DNA of 64,000 nt from Trichoplax adhaerens (Eukaryota; Placozoa; Uniplacotomia; Trichoplacea; Trichoplacidae): contig NW_002060945.1 of the NCBI RefSeq assembly GCF_000150275.1, forward strand, positions 4,950,123 through 5,014,122, given 5' to 3'. The notes under the pieces were generated by a model. The model did not search any database and was not told where the DNA came from. It was given only the letters and a program-made list of their open reading frames with translations. This document shows, piece by piece, positions 53,647-64,000 of this stretch. The translations under genes were made by a program, and so were the position numbers. Numbering within the stretch: the stretch's first letter is position 1; each line of letters begins with the position of its first letter.

Positions 53647-53747
53647 GCCGATCCATAAAGTGGAAGTTGAATCAATAAATCAAAGAGCGAGCGTATCGGT
53701 TGCACTTAAACCAATCGATATTAAGAAAAAGTGGATCGTGATCAAAG
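53647..53747 (+). CDS. orphan exon-like segment
   Basis: The segment runs from an acceptor-like AAAG to a donor GGTAAATG. It is open in one frame with strand-like alternation (PIHKVEVESINQRASVSVAL, then KPIDIKKKWIVIK). The phases would be 2 in and 1 out. No neighbouring exon was found and no family recognised. It may be a chance open stretch or part of an SLC8 5' leader or an unseen gene. Confidence 0.2.
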
Positions 53748-56700
53748 GTAAATGTGTATTTTTTCATTCAATTTAAATACCATTTCTTCTATCAAATTTA
53801 ATGGGGTAAATTGTTCTTCACTACCGTACCGGTGCAAGTAATGTTAAATTTAGTATATTTTTAACAATATTAACTACCGTGCTACATGATTATTAATATA
53901 ACCATCTACATGATTATCTTACATAATTTTTTTTAGCATCGGTTCTTCTTATTATTGCTCCTTATACATTATAAAACGTTTGCATAGTTTCGGCTATTTA
54001 TTCTCTTATATTTGCTGTTATAATAAACTTAAAACTTTGTAACAGATTAAAATGTACGAACATCCATTTCAGCACACATAAGTATAGAAAAAATAATTAT
54101 TTGCTATTGCATCCTTATTTTTTACTTTTCAAGTATACCAATTTAACTGACGATGATTCAATTATGCAATGACTAATACGATAAATCACCAGAAGGTCCT
54201 TTCGTTACGTAAATTAACATCATATCATCTTTTAAGAGGAGTAAGAAGTGTTCCATCTATAACCGTAATTTCATGATTGCTTCAAAGGCTTCCTTTGACT
54301 GCTTTTTCCATACGTTATTGTAGTATTAACAGGAAGTAAATTGTATTTAAATGAGTCAATTGATGGCTATCATAACGCGAAAGGAAATCTCAGATTTTAT
54401 TTATCAATCCATTTATATCACAGCATATGTAATAAATCGTTTGCGATATTGGAAATATCATTACTTTCAGTACATTATATATATACATATATAACTATGC
54501 ATCTCATGTTAAAATATGTTGAAATATAAAAATCAACGACGAAGTATTAAATTAAAAAATATTTCACACAGTGAAGTATCACCTTGTTAAAGAATGAAGT
54601 TCTAGCTTAAATTTGAAATTTACACGACTACTTTTGCTGACGATATTCGAAGCAATTGCATTGAAATTATTTTTTTGATTTAGAAACAATACAATCTCAA
54701 TGCAAGTGATCTATATTATGGACCTAATTTTTGCCTTTGTAGTATTAACTTTTTCTATTAGGATTAGTAAAGTTATCGGATTTGATTGAATTTGCGTATA
54801 GTAGTTTTTCATCGGTTTATTAAATTTGCTAGATAGTAATTTACATCCAATTCTGTCGAATCTTTTATTCAATCAAGATGATACACCAGCTGATTCTAAA
54901 TGATTTACTTTAAACTGACACCTACACTTTTCTTCGTATTATGTTACGTCTAAAAATAATATTAATTATTTTACTAAAATCTTACTATTAAAATTATTTT
55001 TCCTCGAATTAGTAGGCTTTCCAGTATTTTACCTCAAATTCTCTCCTAGCAGCCTTATAAAATTCTCCAGAAGAAAGTGAAAATCAATAATTTTTGCACT
55101 TTTCTTCCGATAAAATCTTTCTGAAACAATTTATTTTAAAGACAGTTCATTGGCTGGATAACAACGCTCTTTGAGTAAAAGTAATCATTGTAAGGAAAAG
55201 CATACAACAGTAGCGAAAATAATAACGGGAAGATACTATAAGGTACCGTAGTTTCTAACATTTTTCCTCTATAAATAAATATACATATATATGTACTTAG
55301 AGGTGATCATTCTGCTGTTTAACAAATTTTGCTAATAGATTATTATAAACGTATCTACTAGAACTATCCAAACTGTTAAAGGAATTATACAAGTCTCCAT
55401 TTCATATCGATAATATTAATTTACTAACTTGGCTCATCAAAGAAAATAATCTGACAAAGAGCTCTGTCTATAAAAGTCATTTCTTCATTTTACTGTCTAA
55501 CAAAATCATTAACCTCTCTACGCCTTTTCAAACTACTAAGTGATATCTTTGTTATTGATATCCTGGATATTGTTAATCTTTCATACATATTAACCTGTCT
55601 ACTTGCTTTCATTGATAATTACATTATTTCAGTTTTCTCATCAAAGATGAATACTGGTAATTTAGTACATCAACTATTATCATTCTCACGTTAAGGTTGA
55701 GAAAAATTATTAAAATTTTCTCAGGATAGTACCGTAACAAGAAGAACATACAGTGGAATAGTTCATAAAAGAAATTCTTCATCTTTCATGCTCCATCAGA
55801 ATATTTAAATTTATAAAAGAACTTTTAATATTTTGTTTATTCATAACGTCATCTCATCGATCTAAACCCAGATAGAGATAATAAGAAAAAAATTCGTAAT
55901 ACCATAAATTGGTCAAATCTAAACAACTTGATTTCTTTCATCATTAGCATTACGGATAAATTGAAATTCAATTTTACGACAAACAGTCATCAAATTCAAG
56001 TCAAAAGCTGTCTAAGCCTAGGAATACATGAAAGATATTTCATTGGCACATTTATCAAAAATTAAATAAGATAGAGAGTCCCGTCTAATTATTTATTAAT
56101 GCTATTCTATTCTTGACTGATCATTTCTTCGAATCATGAACTTTAATTATTGAAGTGGAGCCCTCAGTCAGCATTGAATAGTGAAGATTAAAGGGAAATT
56201 ACTTTATTTTATATTTTTTAACATTTATCGTCAGTTTTAATCACCTTTAACTGATAAAACTGCGTTTATGATTACTTATATCTATTGATAACTAACGTGC
56301 CCATTAGATTGAATTTTCAACTTATTGACATTTACCCTCAACTATTTAAACATTAGCGCTACATCAAACTACAATCAATATATGATTGTTAATTAATCTG
56401 AAGTCAAACTCAAGGAAAAGTAATTGAACATCTAAATTGTCTGGTTGTTCCTGTTAAATTGTTTATATATATATACCAAGTTAATTAGATTAAATTTATA
56501 ACATGTTTACCATTTAAATTGCTAAGTTGTCATCTGTAAGTAGATCATCGGGCGCGATATTGGTTATTTAACCTAGAGTTCACTCGAATTTTACAAATTA
56601 ATTTCGAATTGATTCAGTAACAGTACTAAATATTGGAAAAATCTAATATTGTTTTTGTTATCATACCTTCTACATATCAATTCTGCATATTCTTTATCAC

Positions 56701-56827
56701 GTATTAAAAATTTCTTCTTTAACGTTATCTAACATTACTCTTTACTACCAATCGAAAATTGATCGCTACTATTTATATATTTCTCTTGCCTATTAGTCGG
56801 GGTAAAGTTGACGTAAGATTTTAAATT

Positions 56828-59800
56828 ATGGCTGCCATCCCAAATGGAAGTACGTTCTATAATTTTAGTAACGGTTTCATCGTTGAATATGACGGATCGT
56901 GCAGTAGTTGGCTATTAATAATAGGTGAAAATTTTTGGCATCCAGCTGTACGTTGCATCCTATACATTGCTGCTATGATTTACTTATTTGTTGGTGTTGC
57001 AATCATGTCTGACGTCTTTATGGGTGCTATTGAAGTTATAACGAGCAAAAAGAAAACTGTTATTACTTACGACCGTGAAACCGGTGAACAGGCGACTAAA
57101 GAAGTATTAATATGGAATGAGACGGTAGCCAATCTATCGTTAATGGCGTTAGGTTCATCGGCGCCCGAGATTTTGCTATCTATTGTTGAAACAGTCTCTG
57201 AAATATCTGATCCTAACAGTGTAGCTGATGGTTTAGGGTCATTTACTATTATTGGTTCAGCGTCATTTAATTTATTAATTATAACCGCAGTTTGTATCGT
57301 TAGCGTACCGGCTCCTCATTATAAACGCGTTAAAGAGTTTGGCGTTTTTATTATCACGGCAATATGGTCGGTATTTGCTTATGTGTGGATGTTGATTGTA
57401 ACTACCGTATGGACGCCTAATAAAATTGATATATTCGAAGCATGGATTACATTAGCCTTTTTCCCATTACTTATATTAACTGCTTGGGCCCAAGATAATG
57501 GTTGGTGGTGGAAAAGACATTCCCAAATATTACCTAATGAGGATAAATCACTAACGGTAAGGATTCGTAAATTTTTCTTTGCTGGTTATGCTCTAAATTA
57601 TTAAAATGAAGCATATACCCTCACCCATAATTTGATTTTCTTCTCGATATTTTACTTAAGTTATCTATTCGATCGTAGACTAATTAAGATTACTTTAAGA
57701 TCATTAGCAAGCGATAATTTAGTTTGGTTGTGATATTTTGGTATCAGAAGGTTAGTGGGTATAATACTGAGTTGAAAGTATTGAGCTTATTAACGCCAAG
57801 TTTTTAATATTATTAACCTATCATTCATTAACAATAATTATATACTACCAGAATAAATCAATCAGTACAGATAGTTTGCAATGAAAATTTTATTTTATTC
57901 AGCTAATATGAAAAATGATAATCAAATGCAATTTTTGTCAATAATGTAATTAGTGTACAGCAAATACGCTTAAAATANNNNNNNNNNNNNNNNNNNNNNN
58001 NNNNNNNNNNNNNNNNNNNNNNNNNNNNNNNNNNNNNNNNNNNNNNNNNNNNNNNNNNNNGTCTGATAACTATTTTACAGCAAAAACTCTATAAAAACAA
58101 AGTAAAATATGACGTTGGATTTTTGTAATATTATAAAAGCGTCTAGTTTAATTCGAAGATATTTAAAATTTTAGATTTCTGCAGTACATGTTCTTATAGA
58201 TCTAATCATCATCGCAATGATAACGGAGGACTTAATTTTGTGACCTTCCAATTATTAATTTTACTATTGATGAATTAAAAACACATTTTATAGACTTGAT
58301 TAAAAGCATTATTATACGTTTATTAAATTTTCATTCAAAATGGTAGTAACCGCTGTTTTGATGTTAAAGATCAATTGAAGTTAGGTAGCTAATTTAATTT
58401 AAGGTCACTAGTTTTTGTCTTGTTTATTCTATCATGCTAATGGATAATGGTACGATATATTAAATCAAAAAGACAATCAAGTATGTTATGCTTTTATATA
58501 TATAGCATACAGACATAGTTATACATACGTAAAAATAATCAGATACGCTTATTAAAAAATTATTAGAGGTGAAATTCATCCTACTTACGATTGGCTTTGA
58601 TAGAAAAATAATTTGTAAAATCGTACAGTATTAAAAATAGCCTTACTCTTTTGGTTTTTAATTATTTCATTGGTATAGCCAGTTTATTCTTTATTTTTGA
58701 TGATACTGCTTTACACCTGGCTTAATTTTTGCAAAAATACTGCAAGTTTTATAAAGTGTTCATCGATAATTATTAATTAACGGCATGATGCAATAAGACA
58801 TCATACCATAGTATCAATACTGGACTACTCTATCTTGCTATTTCTGTAGCAATCTCATAATAATATAGTAAATTAATTCGAACTTTACTGTCTTCTTTCT
58901 GGATTTGCGATCCGTACATACGGAGATATTTTTGTTACATTAACATTTCCATATAGACAGATCGTTTGACATGGAATTTATTAATACTTACGGTACTGCA
59001 TTTGTCAAAATGACTGACAAGGTTTCCTTTATGAATGACTTTAGGTACGCGTTGTCGGCGGTAAAAGCCGCCATCCATCTGCCTCTATCATACGGAGTAC
59101 TTCTAGAGAATTATCAAATGTTCACCGAGAAAGCGTTGCTTCTGCTCATAATAGCACTTACGACCTGGAGTCGGTTACGAAATTGAATCCTGGCGAAAAT
59201 AGGAGTCGAGCAAAGTAAATTAGATTAAATAATTAATAGGCTGTATTGCAAAATTATTGCTAAATTAATTTCTACTAGTATACGTTGTAATAAGTAACTA
59301 ATCACAAAAAGATTGTCATTTCTTTTAAGGACTCGGCTATTTTAATTTAAATGTACAGTACACCGTTAGTGAAACGTGATCTATTGCTGCATCGTATTCT
59401 ATTTATATCAATTTGCTTTAATTCCGGTACTTATCCAGTTCCGCCCGCACAAGTATTTCCAGAAGTAGCTTTGTCTATGAAGACCATGGTAAAATACAAG
59501 TAGATATTAAACCCTCAAATAGCTTTGCTCGAGCTAGGTAAGCAGTTTTGAGTGCGTATAATCTTATTGTTACTTCCTAGTGAGGTTATAATCTTATAAT
59601 TTTCCTGTAAAATTTCGAAAAATCAGTGTTAAAACCTTTTAGTTCGACAAATGACGTATATTATTTTATCGAACTAAATTTGATATTTTCAAAAATGAAC
59701 AATGTTTCAGATTTCGTCACGCTGCTATCCGTTCATTGATGGGAGGTAAAAGGCATCGAAGGTCCAAATCAGTTACTGATAAGATGGTAGAGTTAGAGTC

Positions 59801-62800
59801 TGGATTATTCAATTCATCTGAACCTAAAATGGCCCATTTTGTTAATATAATTACGCATCGTTTAAACGAACAATCTAACGCTTCTAGCAGTAAGTTGGGG
59901 TATCAGTAATGTTCTTTTACTATCCTGGTATACAAGATTATTCGGGGATAATAATTGTAAAACTGTACATTAGATTCATATTTAAAATTGTATTAAATCA
60001 AAAAGCACATGCATCTTGAAAAACATTAATCAAAAAGTTACATTAGTTAATAAATGTTAGTAAAGCTTACTTTGTACTTTGCTGTTTTATTGGCGCATAA
60101 GTAAAAGACCTGTATTATCATTAGTTTTTCTTGACACTACTCCTTATTTTCAATTAGGGAGATCAAATTTATACGCTAATTCGCTTTTATGCTGGGCTTA
60201 TCTTTGTAATTTATTAAGTTCCATTCACTAATACAATAAGGAAGACTATGATACTATTAATATACGATCGCATTACTTTTAACGCTTATAATAATGTCGT
60301 TGATTACATTTATTTAATCGCTTATATCATTTAGTTAATGCAAACGGTGTTTATCTTGATTTCTCATGAACGCAAATATAATCATCCAATTTAACACACT
60401 TGGGCATAAATCTCTAGTATTGATTCGACAATGAACTGCAAATAATTCATTCATTAATGTTTTAATATCAAAATTTTTTATATCTAATGCAAATAGGGAA
60501 TATAGCAGCTACATTTGTATTCGAAATTGCGGCATATTCAGTCCGAGAAGATAGCGGTTCCATTGATTTAATTGTTTTGCTAAATCGTCACAGGTACTAT
60601 CTGGCATAATTTTATGAAACATCGTGTCAATTAAGAAACTTTGTATTAAATCAGTCATAAATACGCTTATTAATAAAATTATGTTCATATTCCTCTGACT
60701 TCCAATTTTTTCTAAAATAGGGCCTTAATTAAAAAATCCCAAGAAAACAAGAATAATAAGACCGTTACATTTGGCTTAGGCAAATCGGTAATGGAATCTA
60801 GTATTGTGTTGTTAGTGGTACTAAAGCAAAATCATTCATAGTGGGACTTCATATTTGATACTGTGATCAAAAAATTTTGCAGTAACGTAAATTAAAGTGA
60901 AATCGATTCATAAAATTTTTATGCTCTAGACGTCTGAAACCATCATTAAAAGTCTTAGCAGCAGCTTCAAGACCGATAAATCGATAAAGTCATGTGATCC
61001 TATAACTGAAGAAAGTATCCAAGATTTAGAATCGTCAAGGTATAGCGATGAGGAAGGAGATGATGCCACTCAGAATAACTTTTCTGTAGATTTTGAGACT
61101 CGGGATGGTGGTGCTAAGCAAGGTGTTAATTTCAAATATTCCGCTGGCAGGCTGGTACGAATTCATTTATTTAATCTAGTTGTATTTTATTATATCAAAT
61201 AACAGTCGAATACAGAAAGGGAAGAAGATAAAAAGGAAATTAACAATCTTATATGAATTCTAGATTGTGGAATGTAAAATTTTATACTGTACTAATCAGC
61301 CAGAATGAAATACTATCTCTATACAAAATTTCAGATGGAGTTTGTCCGATCGTATCGTCAATAAATGTATGTGCAACTTATCTGAAAGTCTTAGTAAAGC
61401 GATCTATATTTTTTATTCTAGAATTTCACAAAATCAGAGTATCAAAAGACTATTACGGTTGATATCCTCAATGATGGTCAATATCATCCTAATCTTAGCT
61501 TCTACGTCATATTGAAAAATCCATCAGAGTATAGCAAATTGGCAGATCCTAGCGTTGCTCTGGTGACCATAATTGACACTAATGGTAAGCTTGCTATTAT
61601 TTCTTATATTTTTAATCCTTATTTCATCTGATGTACTAGTTTAAATTAACCCTTCAAGCTACTAAAATTTTAATACAATAACAGTGTAGAGGTTAGTTTC
61701 ACGATTAAAATTGTTATCACGACTTATCTTTATTTAAATAGTATCAAATGAGAAACAATTTTGCTGTAGCGATAATACAATAGATTGCTGATACGAAGAA
61801 TAAAGGGTTGATAATCTCATCTAGTCGTTAAGCTACTATATAACGTACCATATATTGAGATGAATAAATATTTTATAATACCACTGTTAATTAAATCGTG
61901 AATACTATATTGATGTAATACAATAGTATTGATGACAGTTAGCAATGTTTCCATAGTAAAGAAAAGCAATAGAAGAATCTATCATTTAACAATGTCGGCT
62001 GCCTTTGTTATCCGTTTTAGTGCCAGGAGAATTTCAATTTGAAAAAGCAAAATATCATGTTGATAAAGATTCAAATCAGATATCATTGAAAGTGCTCAGA
62101 AAGAAAGGAGTAGATGGCACTGTTCATTTAGAATTTGCTACTATGTAAGTATGAAGAGAGAGCAACTACAGATTTATCTAATAATATTCTCGAGAGTATT
62201 ATCACCATCACCGTTCCAGCTAAATTTATGCATAGTTACTAAGCTGTACATTACATGCGATTTTGAAGAATAATTTCTTTGATAGCCGAAATTGCATTGG
62301 CATTTATTTTGTACTAACCCTTGCATGAATGTTAATAGTATTAAATCACTCATTATTTTGATTTATTCAGAGATGGAACTGCCCATGGCGGAATTATTCC
62401 CGAAGTAGAAGAAAATCATAAAGATTATGAATCAAAAACAGATATGCTAATTTTTGCTAACGGCGAAACTGAGAAGGAAATAGTAATTAATGTCGCTAGC
62501 CATGTCAAGGTAAAACAGTTGTATAAATATCGACTTTTTTTCATGTTAGCACACCAAATATATCATTTGTTCTAATAGTGCTTTAGAGTATTGATTATAA
62601 CTTTAATTTTACATACTCTTTGTGGTTGTATTAGTGTAAAAAGACTACCGTATTTGCAATTATCTGCTATTAAATTAAGAGACATTCATAAAATGCCTTC
62701 ACTGTCATATAAACTACTTTAAGCTATTTTTTAGTATACATTCATGCTATATTAATCCATTGATTCAAGAGTAATTAGATAAAATCAAGTTATTTTAGTT

Positions 62801-63997
62801 TTGAATTGATGATATTTAATACTTTCTAGTTGGATAAGAATTTCTTAGTTGCTTTACGCAATGCAAGCATGGGAGCAAGAATTGGTGAAATAGGAGCAAC
62901 TATTGTTAGCTTTGATATTGAAAGAGGTAAGCATTGTATTCCATATATGAAATATCTATGCATGCATTATGTATTTCTTTATTGGTAATTCTCTGCCATA
63001 AATATTTAAATATAGCATGAGATCTTTATTACGGTGCTAGTTTACATAATGTAATAATAGATATGCAAATTATTTCATGTATTTTGTTTTAGGAGAATCA
63101 ATGAGAGGGTAGATTACACTACAACTTTGAATACCATGTTATATTTATTTATTTGTAACAATTTAAATCTTAAGCTATACGTACGATTATGAAATACAAT
63201 AATTAATTTCCAGAAATTTAATTAAATTGTGGATAATCTAACTTTAAGATTGTTAATACGTAACATAATTTATATTGGTTAAAATTACAGATGCATTAGG
63301 TGATCGTGTTGCAGAATTTGCCGCTTTAAATGGAGTGGAGGGAGAAGATGTTAGTTGGGCTGAACAATTCACAAAGTAATAATTACTAAAAATATTCATT
63401 TAAAAACAGCTTTAACTTACTTGCAAAATTCAAGTAGATGATAGTTGCTGGATATGAATAGCTTATTGAGATTCATGTTTAAATTAATAACACTTGTCAT
63501 GGAAAGTATGTACAGTATTTACCACCAATAGCTAAACGAACACGTTTATCGTAACTTTAACGCAGTGATTGAAGAAATATATTACTTACAGGCGAACTAA
63601 AATGACATATTCATGTGATATTTGCAATTTTTATATCAATCAGTTTTACTTAATATTTACTGTAAACTTTGATTCCTACAAAATGGACACTGCACAGTGC
63701 ATTAACTGTTGGGAGCGATATTGATGAATTTGGAGAAGAATCACCTCCCAGTAATCTTGACTATATTCTGCATTTTATTGCCTTTTTATGGAAAATAATA
63801 GCAGCTACTATTCCACCGAGGTAAAGAGCTTCTGATCGACTACTACTTTGAAATTTGGTTATGTTAATATTCTTTTATATTGTAATCTTTAATGTCATAA
63901 ACACTTTTAATTAATTTGTAGGACGGTGTTAGGGGGTTGGCCAGCCTTTGTTTTATCATTAGTTTATATTGGTTTCTTGACAGCTATTATAGAACAG
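56828..63997 (+). CDS. SLC8-type Na+/Ca2+ exchanger (NCX), 14 exons visible, 3' end beyond window
   Basis: Phase-consistent exons are 56828-57556, 59045-59214, 59463-59537, 59711-59889, 60497-60593, 60721-60787, 60930-61154, 61422-61584, 62021-62144, 62371-62509, 62830-62926, 63291-63375, 63698-63820 and 63922-63997, giving 783 residues so far. Exon 1 encodes the first transmembrane bundle and alpha-1 repeat: ETVANLSLMALGSSAPEILL (residues 98-117) and GSASFN (143-148), with the ion-binding Glu114 and Asn148 present. A cytosolic loop follows with a first Calx-beta domain (about 385-568; FVFEIAAYSVRED, VDFETRDGGAKQG, VALVTIIDTN). The second Calx-beta covers about 569-688 (FQFEKAKYHVDKD, IDGTAHGG). 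Then come SWAEQFTNALTVG, LDYILHFIAFLWKIIAATIP and a membrane helix ending at the window edge. The alpha-2 repeat is outside. The protein exchanges 3 Na+ for 1 Ca2+ at the plasma membrane. The basic autoinhibitory XIP stretch of vertebrate NCX is not recognisable. The start is the first ATG of the open frame; no classical signal peptide is seen. Confidence 0.93.
57557..59044. other. SLC8 intron 1
   Basis: The 1.49-kb intron includes the assembly gap. The exon-1 donor is ACG then GTAAGG and the exon-2 acceptor is CTTTAG, both phase 0. An extra exon hidden in the gap cannot be excluded. The frame at 58971-59186 is a shadow of exon 2 read in the wrong frame. Confidence 0.7.
57978..58060. other. 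assembly gap (83 N)
   Basis: A run of N inside SLC8 intron 1. Sequence and true length of the gap are unknown. Confidence 0.99.
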
Positions 63998-64000
63998 GTA

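Larger units (their letters stand above)
47994..56827. other. 8.8 kb intergenic region without a supported gene
   Basis: This lies between the PWWP gene and SLC8. A standard AATAAA polyadenylation signal sits at 48291-48296, about 300 bases past the PWWP stop. Otherwise the sequence is AT-rich, with a small TGTACAG patch (51940-51995). The frames at 51938-52228 and 54341-54529 have no family resemblance. A single exon-like stretch at 53647-53747 is listed separately. Confidence 0.5.

Noticed and set aside
58971-59186. 71-codon frame inside the SLC8 gene
   Set aside because: It overlaps SLC8 exon 2 (59045-59214) in a different frame. The exon frame joins its neighbours in phase and matches the family, and this one does not.

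Overview
The window is AT-rich nuclear DNA of an early-branching animal. Genes are split by short GT-AG introns and encode animal-type families: a FoxB-class forkhead factor, a repulsive guidance molecule (RGM), UBL7, a PWWP3A/MUM1-like multi-PWWP protein and an SLC8 Na+/Ca2+ exchanger with Calx-beta domains. A placozoan (Trichoplax/Hoilungia type) fits the base composition, compact exons and gene content best. That is an inference, because no species marker is present. A run of N at 57978-58060 marks an assembly gap.

Layout: 1-4033 is mostly non-coding, with a possible minus-strand 5' exon (1550-1692) and clusters of a TACTGTACAG palindromic repeat. 4034-7900 (+) is a 7-exon gene for a large basic, disordered protein I do not recognise. 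9977-10909 (-) is an intronless FoxB-like gene. 10910-26472 is a 15.5 kb stretch in which I can support no gene. 26473-32095 (-) is a 3-exon RGM gene. 32096-35057 is intergenic with palindromic repeats. 35058-38993 (-) is UBL7 in nine exons, one of only 27 nt. Upstream of it lies a 557-bp foldback element (39267-39823). 42067-47993 (+) is a PWWP gene of about 28 exons built from two tandem copies of a two-PWWP module. 47994-56827 holds no gene I can support. 56828 to the right edge (+) is an SLC8 exchanger with 14 exons visible, cut off before its second alpha repeat.

I worked out exon structures by hand from splice sites, reading phase and remembered family consensus. Every junction of the unknown gene, RGM, UBL7 and SLC8 is phase-consistent. 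The PWWP gene has a missing first exon and unresolved junctions. The genes are unrelated in function (transcription, BMP/neogenin-type signalling, ubiquitin binding, chromatin reading, ion transport), as is usual for an animal locus.

Most notable: the RGM lacks the Asp-Pro self-cleavage motif of its family; the exchanger seems to have lost the acidic Ca2+-coordinating residues of both Calx-beta domains and has a long insert in the first; the PWWP gene shows exon-by-exon tandem duplication; UBL7 exon 2 has a decaying partial copy next to it; and two self-complementary words (TACTGTACAGTA in clusters, TACTCGTA dispersed) appear over-represented.
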